Below are positions 1-5,340 of a DNA stretch of 12,347 bases, piece by piece. Both the position numbers and the translations under genes were made by a program. The DNA lies in assembly GCA_964355775.1 (NCBI GenBank), contig CAYHEP010000025.1:1-12347 (forward strand). Direction: 5' to 3'. This DNA comes from JBBTSB01 sp964355775. Lineage in GTDB: Bacteria > Patescibacteriota > Minisyncoccia > 2-02-FULL-40-12 > IGHO2-01-FULL-4-A. The notes beneath the pieces are model-generated. The model saw only the letters and a program-made list of their open reading frames with translations. It made no database searches and was not told the DNA's origin. How positions within the stretch are numbered: position 1 is the stretch's first letter; each line of letters begins with the position of its first letter.

Positions 1-1147
1 ATTTCTTCTTCTTCAGTATCTCATCTATCTTCCGCGCGAGTTTGATCATATCTTTTTCTTTCATGCCACGGGTGGTGGCGGCCGGCGTCCCGAGACGAAT
101 GCCGTTGGGGTTCCAGGGTTTTGCGGGATCGTGGGGAATGGAGTTTTTGTTGACGACGAGTCCATGCTTTTCGAGGAGATTTGCCGCTTCTCCTCCTGTC
201 ATCCCCTGCGGACGCAGATCCACGAGCATGAGATGATTGTCCGTGCCGCCAGAGACGATCGTGTAGCCAAGTTTTTTGAGCTCTCCCGCCAAAGCTTTGG
301 CATTTTTGACTATTTGTTTTGCATAGGTTTTAAAACTGGGTTTGAGTGCTTCCTCAAGCGCCACGCCGATACCGGCAATCGTGTGGAGATGCGGACCGCC
401 CTGCATGCCGGGAAACAAAGCTTTGTTGATGCTGTCTATCATATCTGCACGAGCGATGATGATCGCACCGCGTGGACCACGCAACGTCTTGTGTGTAGTA
501 AACGTCACGATGTCAGCATACGGAAACGGACTTGGATGCGCTCCGCCGACGATGAGGCCGGCAATATGCGATACATCCGCCATGAGTTTTGCACCTACAG
601 CATCCGCGATTTCGCGGAATTTGATAAAATCTACTGTGCGTGGATACGCCGTGAAGCCGCACACAATGAGCTGGGGCTGAAATTCCTTCGCCATCGCCAT
701 GATAGCATCATAGTCGAGGTAGCCATCCTCTTTGACGCCGTAGTGCTTAAATTGAAACAGCTTGCTCGTGAGACTTACCGGACTGCCGTGTGTAAGATGT
801 CCACCTTCGGCAAGCGACATCGCGAGGATCTTGTCCCCCATCTTCAGCGTCCCCGTATATGCCGCAAGGTTTGCCGGACTGCCCGAGTGAGGCTGGACAT
901 TGGCGCCCCAGTCTTTGGGATTGAGTTTAAACGCTTTGAGCGCCAAAGCACGCACCTCATCCTCTACTTGATCCACGATAGCATTGCCATTGTAGTAGCG
1001 TTTGTGTGGATAGCCCTCGGCGTATTTATTCATCAACGGCGATCCCACCGCCGCCATGACAGCTTTGGACGCGTAGTTTTCCGACGGAATCAGGGACAGA
1101 CTTTTCTTCTGACGAGCGATTTCTTTTTTGATTAAATTTTTAATCAT
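1..1147 (-). CDS. glyA: Serine hydroxymethyltransferase, 3' end cut by window edge
   Basis: This is a PLP enzyme that interconverts serine plus tetrahydrofolate with glycine plus methylene-tetrahydrofolate, feeding one-carbon metabolism in the cytoplasm. The minus-strand frame is open from ATG 1147 to the left edge, giving about 382 residues. It opens with a basic helix and the LIPSENYAS segment, the counterpart of LIASEN in other SHMTs. VTFTTHKTLRGPRG carries the PLP-binding lysine (about K220). The TPAATTRGMKEKDM motif lies close to the C-terminus, and a lysine-rich tail reaches the edge, so only a few residues are probably missing. The start lies 5 bp after the tsaC stop, which indicates an RT-tsaC-glyA transcription unit. 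No Shine-Dalgarno sequence is visible. Family assignment is secure. The overlapping plus-strand open frame at 131-1135 is a shadow. Confidence 0.96.
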   Translation of the reverse strand, partial: MIKNLIKKEIARQKKSLSLIPSENYASKAVMAAVGSPLMNKYAEGYPHKRYYNGNAIVDQVEDEVRALALKAFKLNPKDWGANVQPHSGSPANLAAYTGTLKMGDKILAMSLAEGGHLTHGSPVSLTSKLFQFKHYGVKEDGYLDYDAIMAMAKEFQPQLIVCGFTAYPRTVDFIKFREIADAVGAKLMADVSHIAGLIVGGAHPSPFPYADIVTFTTHKTLRGPRGAIIIARADMIDSINKALFPGMQGGPHLHTIAGIGVALEEALKPSFKTYAKQIVKNAKALAGELKKLGYTIVSGGTDNHLMLVDLRPQGMTGGEAANLLEKHGLVVNKNSIPHDPAKPWNPNGIRLGTPAATTRGMKEKDMIKLARKIDEILKKKK

Positions 1148-1152
1148 GAGTT

Positions 1153-1809
1153 TTATGCTTTAAGTTTTAAGTTCAAGATTATTTCTAGTTGTCTGGGTTT
1201 GACGGGTCCCATGCGCAAAATCTTTGGTTGGAGTGTGGAAAAGTCGATGACGGTGGACGGCGCGGAAATCTCCAAGTTGCCGACATCGAGGACCAGATCT
1301 GGCTGCCACATGCGAGGCTTGAAGTTTTCGATGACCTTGGCGATATTCCACGCGTCATCGTCGCCCATACCTGCCATATTAGCAGAAGTTGAAATGATTG
1401 GGTAGCCAAACTTTGCCAAGAGCTTGTCGCAAAGTTCATAGTCGGGAATGCGCAAGCCTACTGTGTCCGCGCCAGCAGTAACTATAGTAGGAATGACGGG
1501 CTTTTTCGGCAAAATCACCGTGATTGCGCCGGGCCAGAGCTTTTCTAGGGTCGGCTCGAGCTTTGGGGGTATAAACGCCAACTCCCGCATCCACGCCATG
1601 TTGCGGGCAATGACAGAGAGGGGTTTTTCCAACGACCGGTCCTTGATCCGGTAAATCGTCTCCACCGCCTTGTAATCCGTCGCATTGCACCCGATCCCAT
1701 AGATCGTATCGGTCGGATAGATAATCGTCCCGCCTTCCTTGAGGACTTTCACCGCCTCTCGTATGGCGTCGCTATAGTCTGTAAGGAGGTTTACCTTCAA
1801 AACTTTCAT
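1153..1809 (-). CDS. tsaC: Threonylcarbamoyl-AMP synthase (Sua5/YrdC/YciO family)
   Basis: TsaC makes L-threonylcarbamoyl-adenylate from threonine, bicarbonate and ATP. This is the first step of the t6A modification at position 37 of ANN-decoding tRNAs. The 218-residue product is a single YrdC domain. It has the nucleotide-binding PTDTIYGIG segment (32-40), the KDRSLEKPLSV motif (56-66), the STSAN motif (140-144) and PSTVIDF (184-190). It lacks the extra Sua5 C-terminal domain, so tsaC is a better name than sua5. The start ATG 1809 is 9 bp after the DGR reverse transcriptase stop, and the gene is followed 5 bp later by glyA, so it may depend on promoters at or above the RT. Only a weak GGA precedes the start. 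Confidence 0.95.
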   Translation of the reverse strand: MKVLKVNLLTDYSDAIREAVKVLKEGGTIIYPTDTIYGIGCNATDYKAVETIYRIKDRSLEKPLSVIARNMAWMRELAFIPPKLEPTLEKLWPGAITVILPKKPVIPTIVTAGADTVGLRIPDYELCDKLLAKFGYPIISTSANMAGMGDDDAWNIAKVIENFKPRMWQPDLVLDVGNLEISAPSTVIDFSTLQPKILRMGPVKPRQLEIILNLKLKA

Positions 1810-1818
1810 GCTTCCACG

Positions 1819-2766
1819 CTACGCCAATTCAATAAAAAAATCCAGACTCGATAAAATCTTTCTTGTATTTCCCCATTTCAGCAATCCCGCATACGATACT
1901 AGGTTCGCCTCACTCATCCGCGCAAGCATTCTTCGTCTCGTCCCCGTCCTCATCACCCGATGATCTGTAAAATGCACCCAACCGAGGAAATCCATACCTG
2001 ATGCAAAGGTTTTGATAAAGCACTTGGTTGGATGCAGGGTAAGCTTAAGCTGTTGGTAAAGAAAATCTTGAATCAACGGAACAAGACTTCGTAATCTATC
2101 ACGATCGTGAAATAGTACGAAATCATCGGCGTATCTGATATAGTGTTTGATTTTGAGTTCATGCTTTACCCACTGATCAAACTCGTTCATGTAGATGTTG
2201 ACGAGAAGCTGGCTGGTGAGATTTCCCAAGGGCAAACCGGGACTATGGCTATCGATAATTCTCTCAAGAAGCCATCTTGATTCATTATCTTCCATATGGT
2301 GGTTAATTATGCATTTCAGAATATCGTGATCAATACTCGCAAAGAACTTGCGTATGTCGCATTTGAGGACCCACGCTGTTCTTGTATGATTCTTGGAAAC
2401 TTTGAAAGCAAAATCACGAAAGCAATCGAGGGCTTTATGCGTCCCCTTGCCTACTCGACAGGAAAACGAATCGCTAATGAATTTCTTATCAAAATACGGA
2501 TACAAGACTCGGTAGATCGCGTGGTGCAGGAGACGATCGCGAACCGAGGCTTTGTGGATGTCGCGGGGTTTGGGGTCATTGATTTTGAAATGCTCATAGT
2601 GACCGTGAAGATAGGTTTTAGCTTTTAGGGAATAGTGGAGATCAAAGATATGATCCATCAAATGCAATTGAAACTCAATCACATCTTGCTTGTGACGCTT
2701 GCCTTTGATAAACTCGCTCCACGCAAGCAAGAGATTTTCTACAGAAATTATGTCTTCAAATTTCAT
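1819..2766 (-). CDS. DGR reverse transcriptase
   Basis: This is the error-prone reverse transcriptase of the DGR; it copies the TR transcript into adenine-mutagenised cDNA. From ATG 2766 it is 315 residues, normal for DGR RTs, and made of RT fingers and palm with no maturase, endonuclease or integrase domain. Visible motifs are VRDRLLHHAIYRVLYP (75-90), SDSFSCRVGKGTHKAL (98-112), KCDIRKFFASIDH with catalytic D137 (135-147), the DGR-type motif LGNLTSQ (180-186), and YADD with D214 and D215 (212-215). The LGxxxSQ motif separates DGR RTs from retron and group II intron RTs. The frame is open upstream to an ATG at 2886, but that extension runs through a G10 tract and opposite avd. The conserved start, MKFEDIISVENLLLAW, supports 2766. 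tsaC follows after 9 bp. Confidence 0.95.
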   Translation of the reverse strand: MKFEDIISVENLLLAWSEFIKGKRHKQDVIEFQLHLMDHIFDLHYSLKAKTYLHGHYEHFKINDPKPRDIHKASVRDRLLHHAIYRVLYPYFDKKFISDSFSCRVGKGTHKALDCFRDFAFKVSKNHTRTAWVLKCDIRKFFASIDHDILKCIINHHMEDNESRWLLERIIDSHSPGLPLGNLTSQLLVNIYMNEFDQWVKHELKIKHYIRYADDFVLFHDRDRLRSLVPLIQDFLYQQLKLTLHPTKCFIKTFASGMDFLGWVHFTDHRVMRTGTRRRMLARMSEANLVSYAGLLKWGNTRKILSSLDFFIELA

Positions 2767-2777
2767 AGCCAATAATA

Positions 2778-2787
2778 CCCCCCCCCC
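2778..2787. repeat. C10/G10 homopolymer between avd and RT starts
   Basis: Ten consecutive C on the plus strand (G on the minus strand) lie in the 35-bp gap between the divergent RT start (2766) and avd start (2802). On the RT side the G-run begins 11 bases upstream of the ATG and could act as an unusual ribosome-binding stretch or alter leader spacing. On the avd side it lies 14-23 bases before the start codon. Such tracts change length by polymerase slippage. Confidence 0.9.
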
Positions 2788-2801
2788 AGCCTCGTCAATC
2801 A

Positions 2802-3140
2802 TTGCCGATTTTACAACGGTTGATTTCAGCGTACAAGGTGTGGCATGAAACGCTCGACCATCTTCCGAAAAAATCAAGATATACACTGGGGGATAAAATC
2901 GACAGATTGTTCTTGGAAACCATAGAGCTCACATTCACTGCAAGTTACTTACAAAAAGAACAGAAGGCTCCGTACCTGCAAAAAGCGGTTGGCAAACTCG
3001 ATCTGCTCAAATTTCTCCTCCAAGTCTCATGGGAAGTGAAAGCCTTGGACAACAAAAAATATATCACTCTTTCGGAACCTCTTAGCGAAATCGGGCGACA
3101 GCTGGGCGGATGGTATCGACAAACCGTACGTCGAGATTGA
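2802..3140 (+). CDS. avd: Avd-like DGR accessory protein (four-helix bundle)
   Basis: Avd forms a positively charged pentameric helical barrel that binds the DGR reverse transcriptase and the TR RNA, and is required for cDNA synthesis and mutagenic homing in the Bordetella phage system. The 112-residue product has the family pattern: an N-terminal helix with a paired aromatic stretch, LPKKSRYTLGDKID (about 21-34), a central helix, the LDLLKFLLQV helix, a YITLSEPLSEIGRQLGGWYRQ ending, and a basic tail. The start is TTG 2802; no ATG or GTG lies between it and the in-frame stop at 2766-2768, and no Shine-Dalgarno sequence is visible. It is on the opposite strand from the target, TR and RT, and ends 33 bp from the TR. 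That differs from the usual same-strand order. The match is by pattern recognition, not a search. Confidence 0.85.
   Translation: MPILQRLISAYKVWHETLDHLPKKSRYTLGDKIDRLFLETIELTFTASYLQKEQKAPYLQKAVGKLDLLKFLLQVSWEVKALDNKKYITLSEPLSEIGRQLGGWYRQTVRRD
2808..2836 (-). promoter_or_regulatory. Candidate RT promoter inside avd
   Basis: On the minus strand TTGTAC (2836-2831) and TAAAAT (2813-2808) are separated by 17 bp. The -10 matches the sigma-70 consensus at 5 of 6 bases and the -35 at 3 of 6. Transcription would begin near 2801, placing the G10 tract in a leader of about 35 nt ahead of the RT. A promoter here would let RT, tsaC and glyA be made without the TR transcript. Confidence 0.3.
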
Positions 3141-3173
3141 TCCGACCCAGCATCGTCCATCATCTGTCGCCAG

Positions 3174-3299
3174 TTGCCGGGAACACCGATGCGTCCGTTG
3201 CGATTGAGATTGTTGTCAGTCCAGTTCCAGTTGAGCTTCCAGCGCGTGCCATCGTCATTGAGGTACGCGAAGTTCCGGTTGCCGTCCGTGTTCACGATC
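3174..3299 (-). repeat. DGR template repeat (TR)
   Basis: This 126-bp copy is the unchanging donor. Read in the target frame on the minus strand, it holds ten AAC/AAT asparagine codons, including the run-like segments KLNWNWTDNNLNRNG. AAY codons are typical of templates because substitution at their two adenines samples many residues and cannot give a stop codon. It matches the VR at offset +463. The match ends at 3173 (G versus C in VR) and at 3300. The 25 bp at the 3' side of the coding strand (3198-3174, GC-rich) are identical in TR and VR and correspond to the initiation-of-mutagenic-homing end. The TR should be transcribed as a functional RNA, with the RT-side flank running antisense to avd. 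Confidence 0.96.
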
Positions 3300-3535
3300 G
3301 TGCAGGAAGCCATCCAAGCCACCATCCCTCGTCCGCCGTGGCAGACTCAGGATTGTATCGAATTTGGGATCAAAATCCTCTAGCTCCTCACACCAAGTAG
3401 CAACAGTTGTGGCATCGAGCATCGCACACTGGGAGAAAAAATATCCGCTCCCATTCCGGCACATGCTCATGCGGAGTTCGGCCGCGCAAAGCCTTGACCG
3501 TGCACGTATCGCCTACTATCCGAGCTCATCTTATC
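3300..3535 (-). other. TR leader region, no convincing gene
   Basis: This stretch lies between the target-gene terminator and the TR. No convincing protein gene is seen. A 71-codon minus-strand frame (3470-3255) runs into the TR in a frame different from the VR reading frame and resembles nothing I recognise. A TACAAT hexamer at 3357-3352 (minus strand) is a possible -10 box that would start a transcript about 46 nt before the TR, but the base positions 17 bp upstream do not resemble a -35 element. The region probably holds the promoter and 5' end of the TR RNA. Confidence 0.4.
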
Positions 3536-3583
3536 ACAAAAATGAAAAAGACCCCTCCGACAGCTTGCGCCGACGGAAGGGTC
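3536..3583 (-). terminator. Rho-independent terminator of the target gene
   Basis: On the minus strand the arms 3583-3572 and 3561-3550 pair over 12 positions with one G-U wobble and one mismatch. The 10-base loop is followed directly by TTTTT and then a second T-run. It lies about 50 bp after the target stop codon and would separate the target mRNA from the TR/RT transcript. Confidence 0.75.
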
Positions 3584-3587
3584 CAAG

Positions 3588-3627
3588 GGTCCGAGTTCAA
3601 GATCCGAAGATCGAGAACTCAAGGACC
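3588..3627 (-). other. Stem-loop immediately downstream of the VR
   Basis: The arms GGTCC/GGACC, GAGTTC/GAACTC and GATC/GATC stack into a roughly 15-bp stem, interrupted by a 2-base bulge and a 2x2 internal loop. The cap is TTCG on the minus strand (a C-UUCG-G tetraloop in RNA) or CGAA on the plus strand. It begins 9 bp past the VR end. In Bordetella phage DGRs a hairpin or cruciform with a four-base loop just after the VR promotes target recognition, so this is a good candidate for that element. It is not followed by a T-run, so it is distinct from the adjacent terminator. Confidence 0.65.
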
Positions 3628-3632
3628 AAGTG

Positions 3633-4238
3633 CTACTTGCCGGGAACACCGATGCGTCCGTCGCGATCGAGACGGTCGTCAGTCCAGCCCCAGTAGAGCC
3701 CCCAGCGCGTGCCATCGTCATCGAGGCACGCGAAGCCCCGGCCGCCGACCGTGCTCACGATCTCCAGGCCTGGCAAGTCGATGTAGACCTTGCCACGGAG
3801 CGCCATGAACGCCGGGAACTCCTCCTGGTGCTCCTCGAGCCATAGCCCGTGCTGGGCCGATAGCATCGGGAGTCCGACGCGACGGCGCTCATACTCCACG
3901 CCGTCGATCTGCTCCTCGCCGGGGCGCAGGACGGTCCCGAGGTGGAGTGTCGTGGCCTCCCTCACCGAGCGGTCCGCATGGATCGACTTGATGAAAGAGA
4001 AACGCCCCCGCAACTCGTCGATCGTCGGGATCAAGAGCGCCGGGATCGGCACCACGAGCTCTCCCGTCTCGATGAAGGTTTGGTCGAGGAAACGCCCCTC
4101 GGTAGCGCCCTGAAGATGCCGCTCCAGGTCGGTTGGGTCGAACGGATATCCGCCGGACAGATTCAGCTGCCGCCTGATCTCGACAATCTTCCTTTCGATC
4201 CCTTCCCTCTGCTTCTCGCTGACAGGGTTGCCCGCCAT
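3633..4238 (-). CDS. DGR target protein with C-terminal variable region
   Basis: This 201-residue protein is the substrate of the DGR. Its N-terminal 160 residues start with a charged helix (MAGNPVSEKQREGIERKIVE), then a SGGYPFDPTDLERHL segment and a beta-rich middle. I do not recognise a named domain there. Residues 159-200 are encoded by the VR, and the protein ends one residue later at TAG. Diversified residues are 162, 164, 166, 168, 171, 173, 180, 182, 184, 188, 189, 191 and 193, around fixed W179, W183, W185 and G-rich positions. Known DGR targets usually carry a C-type-lectin-like or Ig-like ligand-binding fold here; that fold is only inferred. No signal peptide or membrane segment is seen. 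Base composition is markedly GC-rich compared with the RT. The start is fixed by a strong AAAGGAGAA eight bases upstream, rare among its neighbours. Confidence 0.92.
   Translation of the reverse strand: MAGNPVSEKQREGIERKIVEIRRQLNLSGGYPFDPTDLERHLQGATEGRFLDQTFIETGELVVPIPALLIPTIDELRGRFSFIKSIHADRSVREATTLHLGTVLRPGEEQIDGVEYERRRVGLPMLSAQHGLWLEEHQEEFPAFMALRGKVYIDLPGLEIVSTVGGRGFACLDDDGTRWGLYWGWTDDRLDRDGRIGVPGK
3637..3762 (-). repeat. DGR variable repeat (VR)
   Basis: This is the recipient copy at the 3' end of the target gene. Every difference from the TR (18 of 126 bp) is at a template adenine, and all are at first or second codon positions, so 13 codons change and no change is silent. All ten template asparagine codons inside the repeat are altered (to S, G, D, Y or R). 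The terminal 25 bp are unchanged, as expected for the homing-initiation side. Confidence 0.96.
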
Positions 4239-4244
4239 TACGAG

Positions 4245-4253
4245 TTCTCCTTT
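4245..4253 (-). promoter_or_regulatory. Strong Shine-Dalgarno of the target gene
   Basis: AAAGGAGAA on the minus strand is followed by seven bases (CTCGTA plus one T-strand base) before ATG 4238. It decides the start codon. It is the clearest ribosome-binding site in the window, where most genes have none, and points to efficient translation of the target. Confidence 0.8.
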
Positions 4254-4309
4254 GGAAATGTTTCACCGCTAAGCATCCGGAATGGACGCCGAACAGTGTT
4301 ACAGTAGTA

Positions 4310-4358
4310 GGTTGTGACATTCAACCTGTATTTGATATATAGGCTCAACGCCACAACC
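4310..4358. promoter_or_regulatory. Imperfect 17-bp dyad around a TATATAT core upstream of the target gene
   Basis: The arms 4310-4326 and 4342-4358 are inverted copies matching at 13 of 17 positions. As minus-strand RNA three of the mismatches become G-U pairs, leaving one true mismatch. The 15-bp centre contains TATATATC on the minus strand, a possible -10 core with no good -35. The dyad sits about 70 bp above the target start. It could be an operator around the target promoter or an RNA hairpin after the nucleotidyltransferase gene; no T-run follows, so an intrinsic terminator is unlikely. Confidence 0.4.
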
Positions 4359-4397
4359 AACTCTATTTCACAAGCAAATTCAGGCTACTTTTAACTT

Positions 4398-5312
4398 TTA
4401 CACCATACCACGAGTTGAGAGAAAAAGCAAATTTTTATCATACTTTGCCAAAATTTCAGCCGAAGAGGACTGTGCATGAAAGGCTAGCGCTTCGTCGGAA
4501 TACGTCAAGTGCCCGCCGGGTTTGAGCGGGGTTGCGTTGCGCTCGATGCGAAGTTTTTGATACCGCGCGGCCATTCGCTCAATGATAGTACCAAAAATAC
4601 TCAACACCATTTCTCCCGCCAACTGGATTGCGAAGCTCAATCCCTGCCTGACGATTTTATCTTCCGGCATGTCCCATCGCGACGTATAGTCAAGCACCCA
4701 TGCATTTGCCATGCGGAATTTTTTCAAATCATCATAGTCAACCGCAATGAGTGGCACCAAGTGCACATACAGCTGTGCCGTGTACATGTTGTGAAATGGA
4801 ATACCCAACGACGCATCGGTAATAAAATGGTTGGGGCAAATTTTGTCGGGAGCGACGCGATCTTTGTGACGACGGCCTTTTCCCAAAAGCATCAGCAAAC
4901 CGTGCAGTAAAAACCTGGTCATCCAAATGTATCCATGCTTTGCTACAACAATAATATCTAAGTCGCTCAATTCGTCGGTATTGTTCATGGAAAGTGAGCC
5001 GGATGCAAACACCACACGGACAAAGGGCACCATGCGCATCCACCATCCTGCCCGCCGTGCTATGCGCCATTTGCGCTGTGCTAGTCGCTCGTGCTCTTTG
5101 CGAAGTGGGACGAGATATTCGCGATCAAAAAGATAGTAGAAACCCTCGCGCTCACCGATCTGCTTTTTATGTTCGAGCTCTCGATGCACATCCTGCAACG
5201 ACGGAACTACGGCATCTTTTTTGATCAAAAACCGAAACACTTCCTCCGCCGTCAGCGGCATATCGAGGACATCATAATAGGCTAACGTCGAAAGAATTGC
5301 ATCTCGGAGCAT
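4398..5312 (-). CDS. Winged-helix plus nucleotidyltransferase-like protein
   Basis: The 304-residue product has two recognisable parts. Residues 1-65 look like a winged-helix DNA-binding fold (LTAEEVFRFLIKK, followed by a helix and a FYYLFDREYLV wing). Residues 100-125 carry the polymerase-beta type nucleotidyltransferase signature, ASGSLSMNNTDELSDLDIIVV, with the GS pair at 105-106 and the acidic SDLD at 116-119. The rest is helical with conserved-looking aromatic residues. Substrate and role are unknown; minimal nucleotidyltransferases range from antitoxin/toxin partners to nucleotide-adding enzymes. The frame extends to a TTG at 5348 that overlaps uvrC, but ATG 5312 begins at the natural domain start. 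It is divergent from uvrC with a 28-bp gap, and the DGR target follows 159 bp downstream on the same strand. It is AT-richer than the target gene and probably resident. Confidence 0.75.
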   Translation of the reverse strand: MLRDAILSTLAYYDVLDMPLTAEEVFRFLIKKDAVVPSLQDVHRELEHKKQIGEREGFYYLFDREYLVPLRKEHERLAQRKWRIARRAGWWMRMVPFVRVVFASGSLSMNNTDELSDLDIIVVAKHGYIWMTRFLLHGLLMLLGKGRRHKDRVAPDKICPNHFITDASLGIPFHNMYTAQLYVHLVPLIAVDYDDLKKFRMANAWVLDYTSRWDMPEDKIVRQGLSFAIQLAGEMVLSIFGTIIERMAARYQKLRIERNATPLKPGGHLTYSDEALAFHAQSSSAEILAKYDKNLLFLSTRGMV

Positions 5313-5324
5313 TGGTGGTACAAT
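5297..5324 (+). promoter_or_regulatory. Candidate uvrC promoter giving a very short leader
   Basis: TTGCAT (5297-5302) and TACAAT (5319-5324) are 16 bp apart. The -10 matches 5 of 6 consensus bases and the -35 matches 3 of 6. The start would fall about 10 nt before ATG 5341, in keeping with the lack of a Shine-Dalgarno sequence. It overlaps the first codons of the divergent nucleotidyltransferase gene. Confidence 0.4.
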
Positions 5325-5340
5325 ACCGCAAGAAACCACA

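Larger units (their letters stand above)
1819..4238 (-). other. Complete diversity-generating retroelement (DGR) cassette
   Basis: All DGR parts are present: a target gene with a VR at its 3' end, a matching TR, an Avd-like accessory protein and a DGR-clade reverse transcriptase. Reading the minus strand, the order is target-VR, stem-loop, terminator, TR, (avd antisense), RT. TR and VR are 126 bp each at a constant offset of 463 bp. They agree at 108 positions, and all 18 mismatches are at A on the TR coding strand (15 A to G, 2 A to T, 1 A to C). In known DGRs the RT copies TR RNA with random bases opposite adenines, and the cDNA replaces the VR while the TR stays unchanged. The saturation of changes suggests the system has been active. 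Confidence 0.96.

Noticed and set aside
131..1135. Plus-strand open frame of 334 codons
   Set aside because: It lies fully opposite glyA, whose conserved SHMT motifs read cleanly on the minus strand. The plus-strand product is rich in R, H and C and resembles no protein family.
1819..2766. RT as a retron or group II intron enzyme
   Set aside because: There is no maturase or endonuclease domain and no intron or msr/msd-like structure. The LGNLTSQ motif, the Avd-like partner and the TR/VR pair identify a DGR.
2767..2886. Upstream extension of the RT frame to an ATG at 2886
   Set aside because: The added 40 residues run through the G10 tract and opposite avd, and DGR RTs begin at the segment encoded from 2766.
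3137..3325. Open frame across the TR that could make the TR part of a second target protein
   Set aside because: The frame is open over the TR and reads like the VR, but its upstream part is short and unlike the target, and its downstream part is only the reverse of avd. A decayed former target cannot be excluded, but a working gene is not supported.
3255..3470. 71-codon minus-strand frame upstream of the TR
   Set aside because: It enters the TR in a different frame from the VR, has no Shine-Dalgarno sequence and no recognisable domain.
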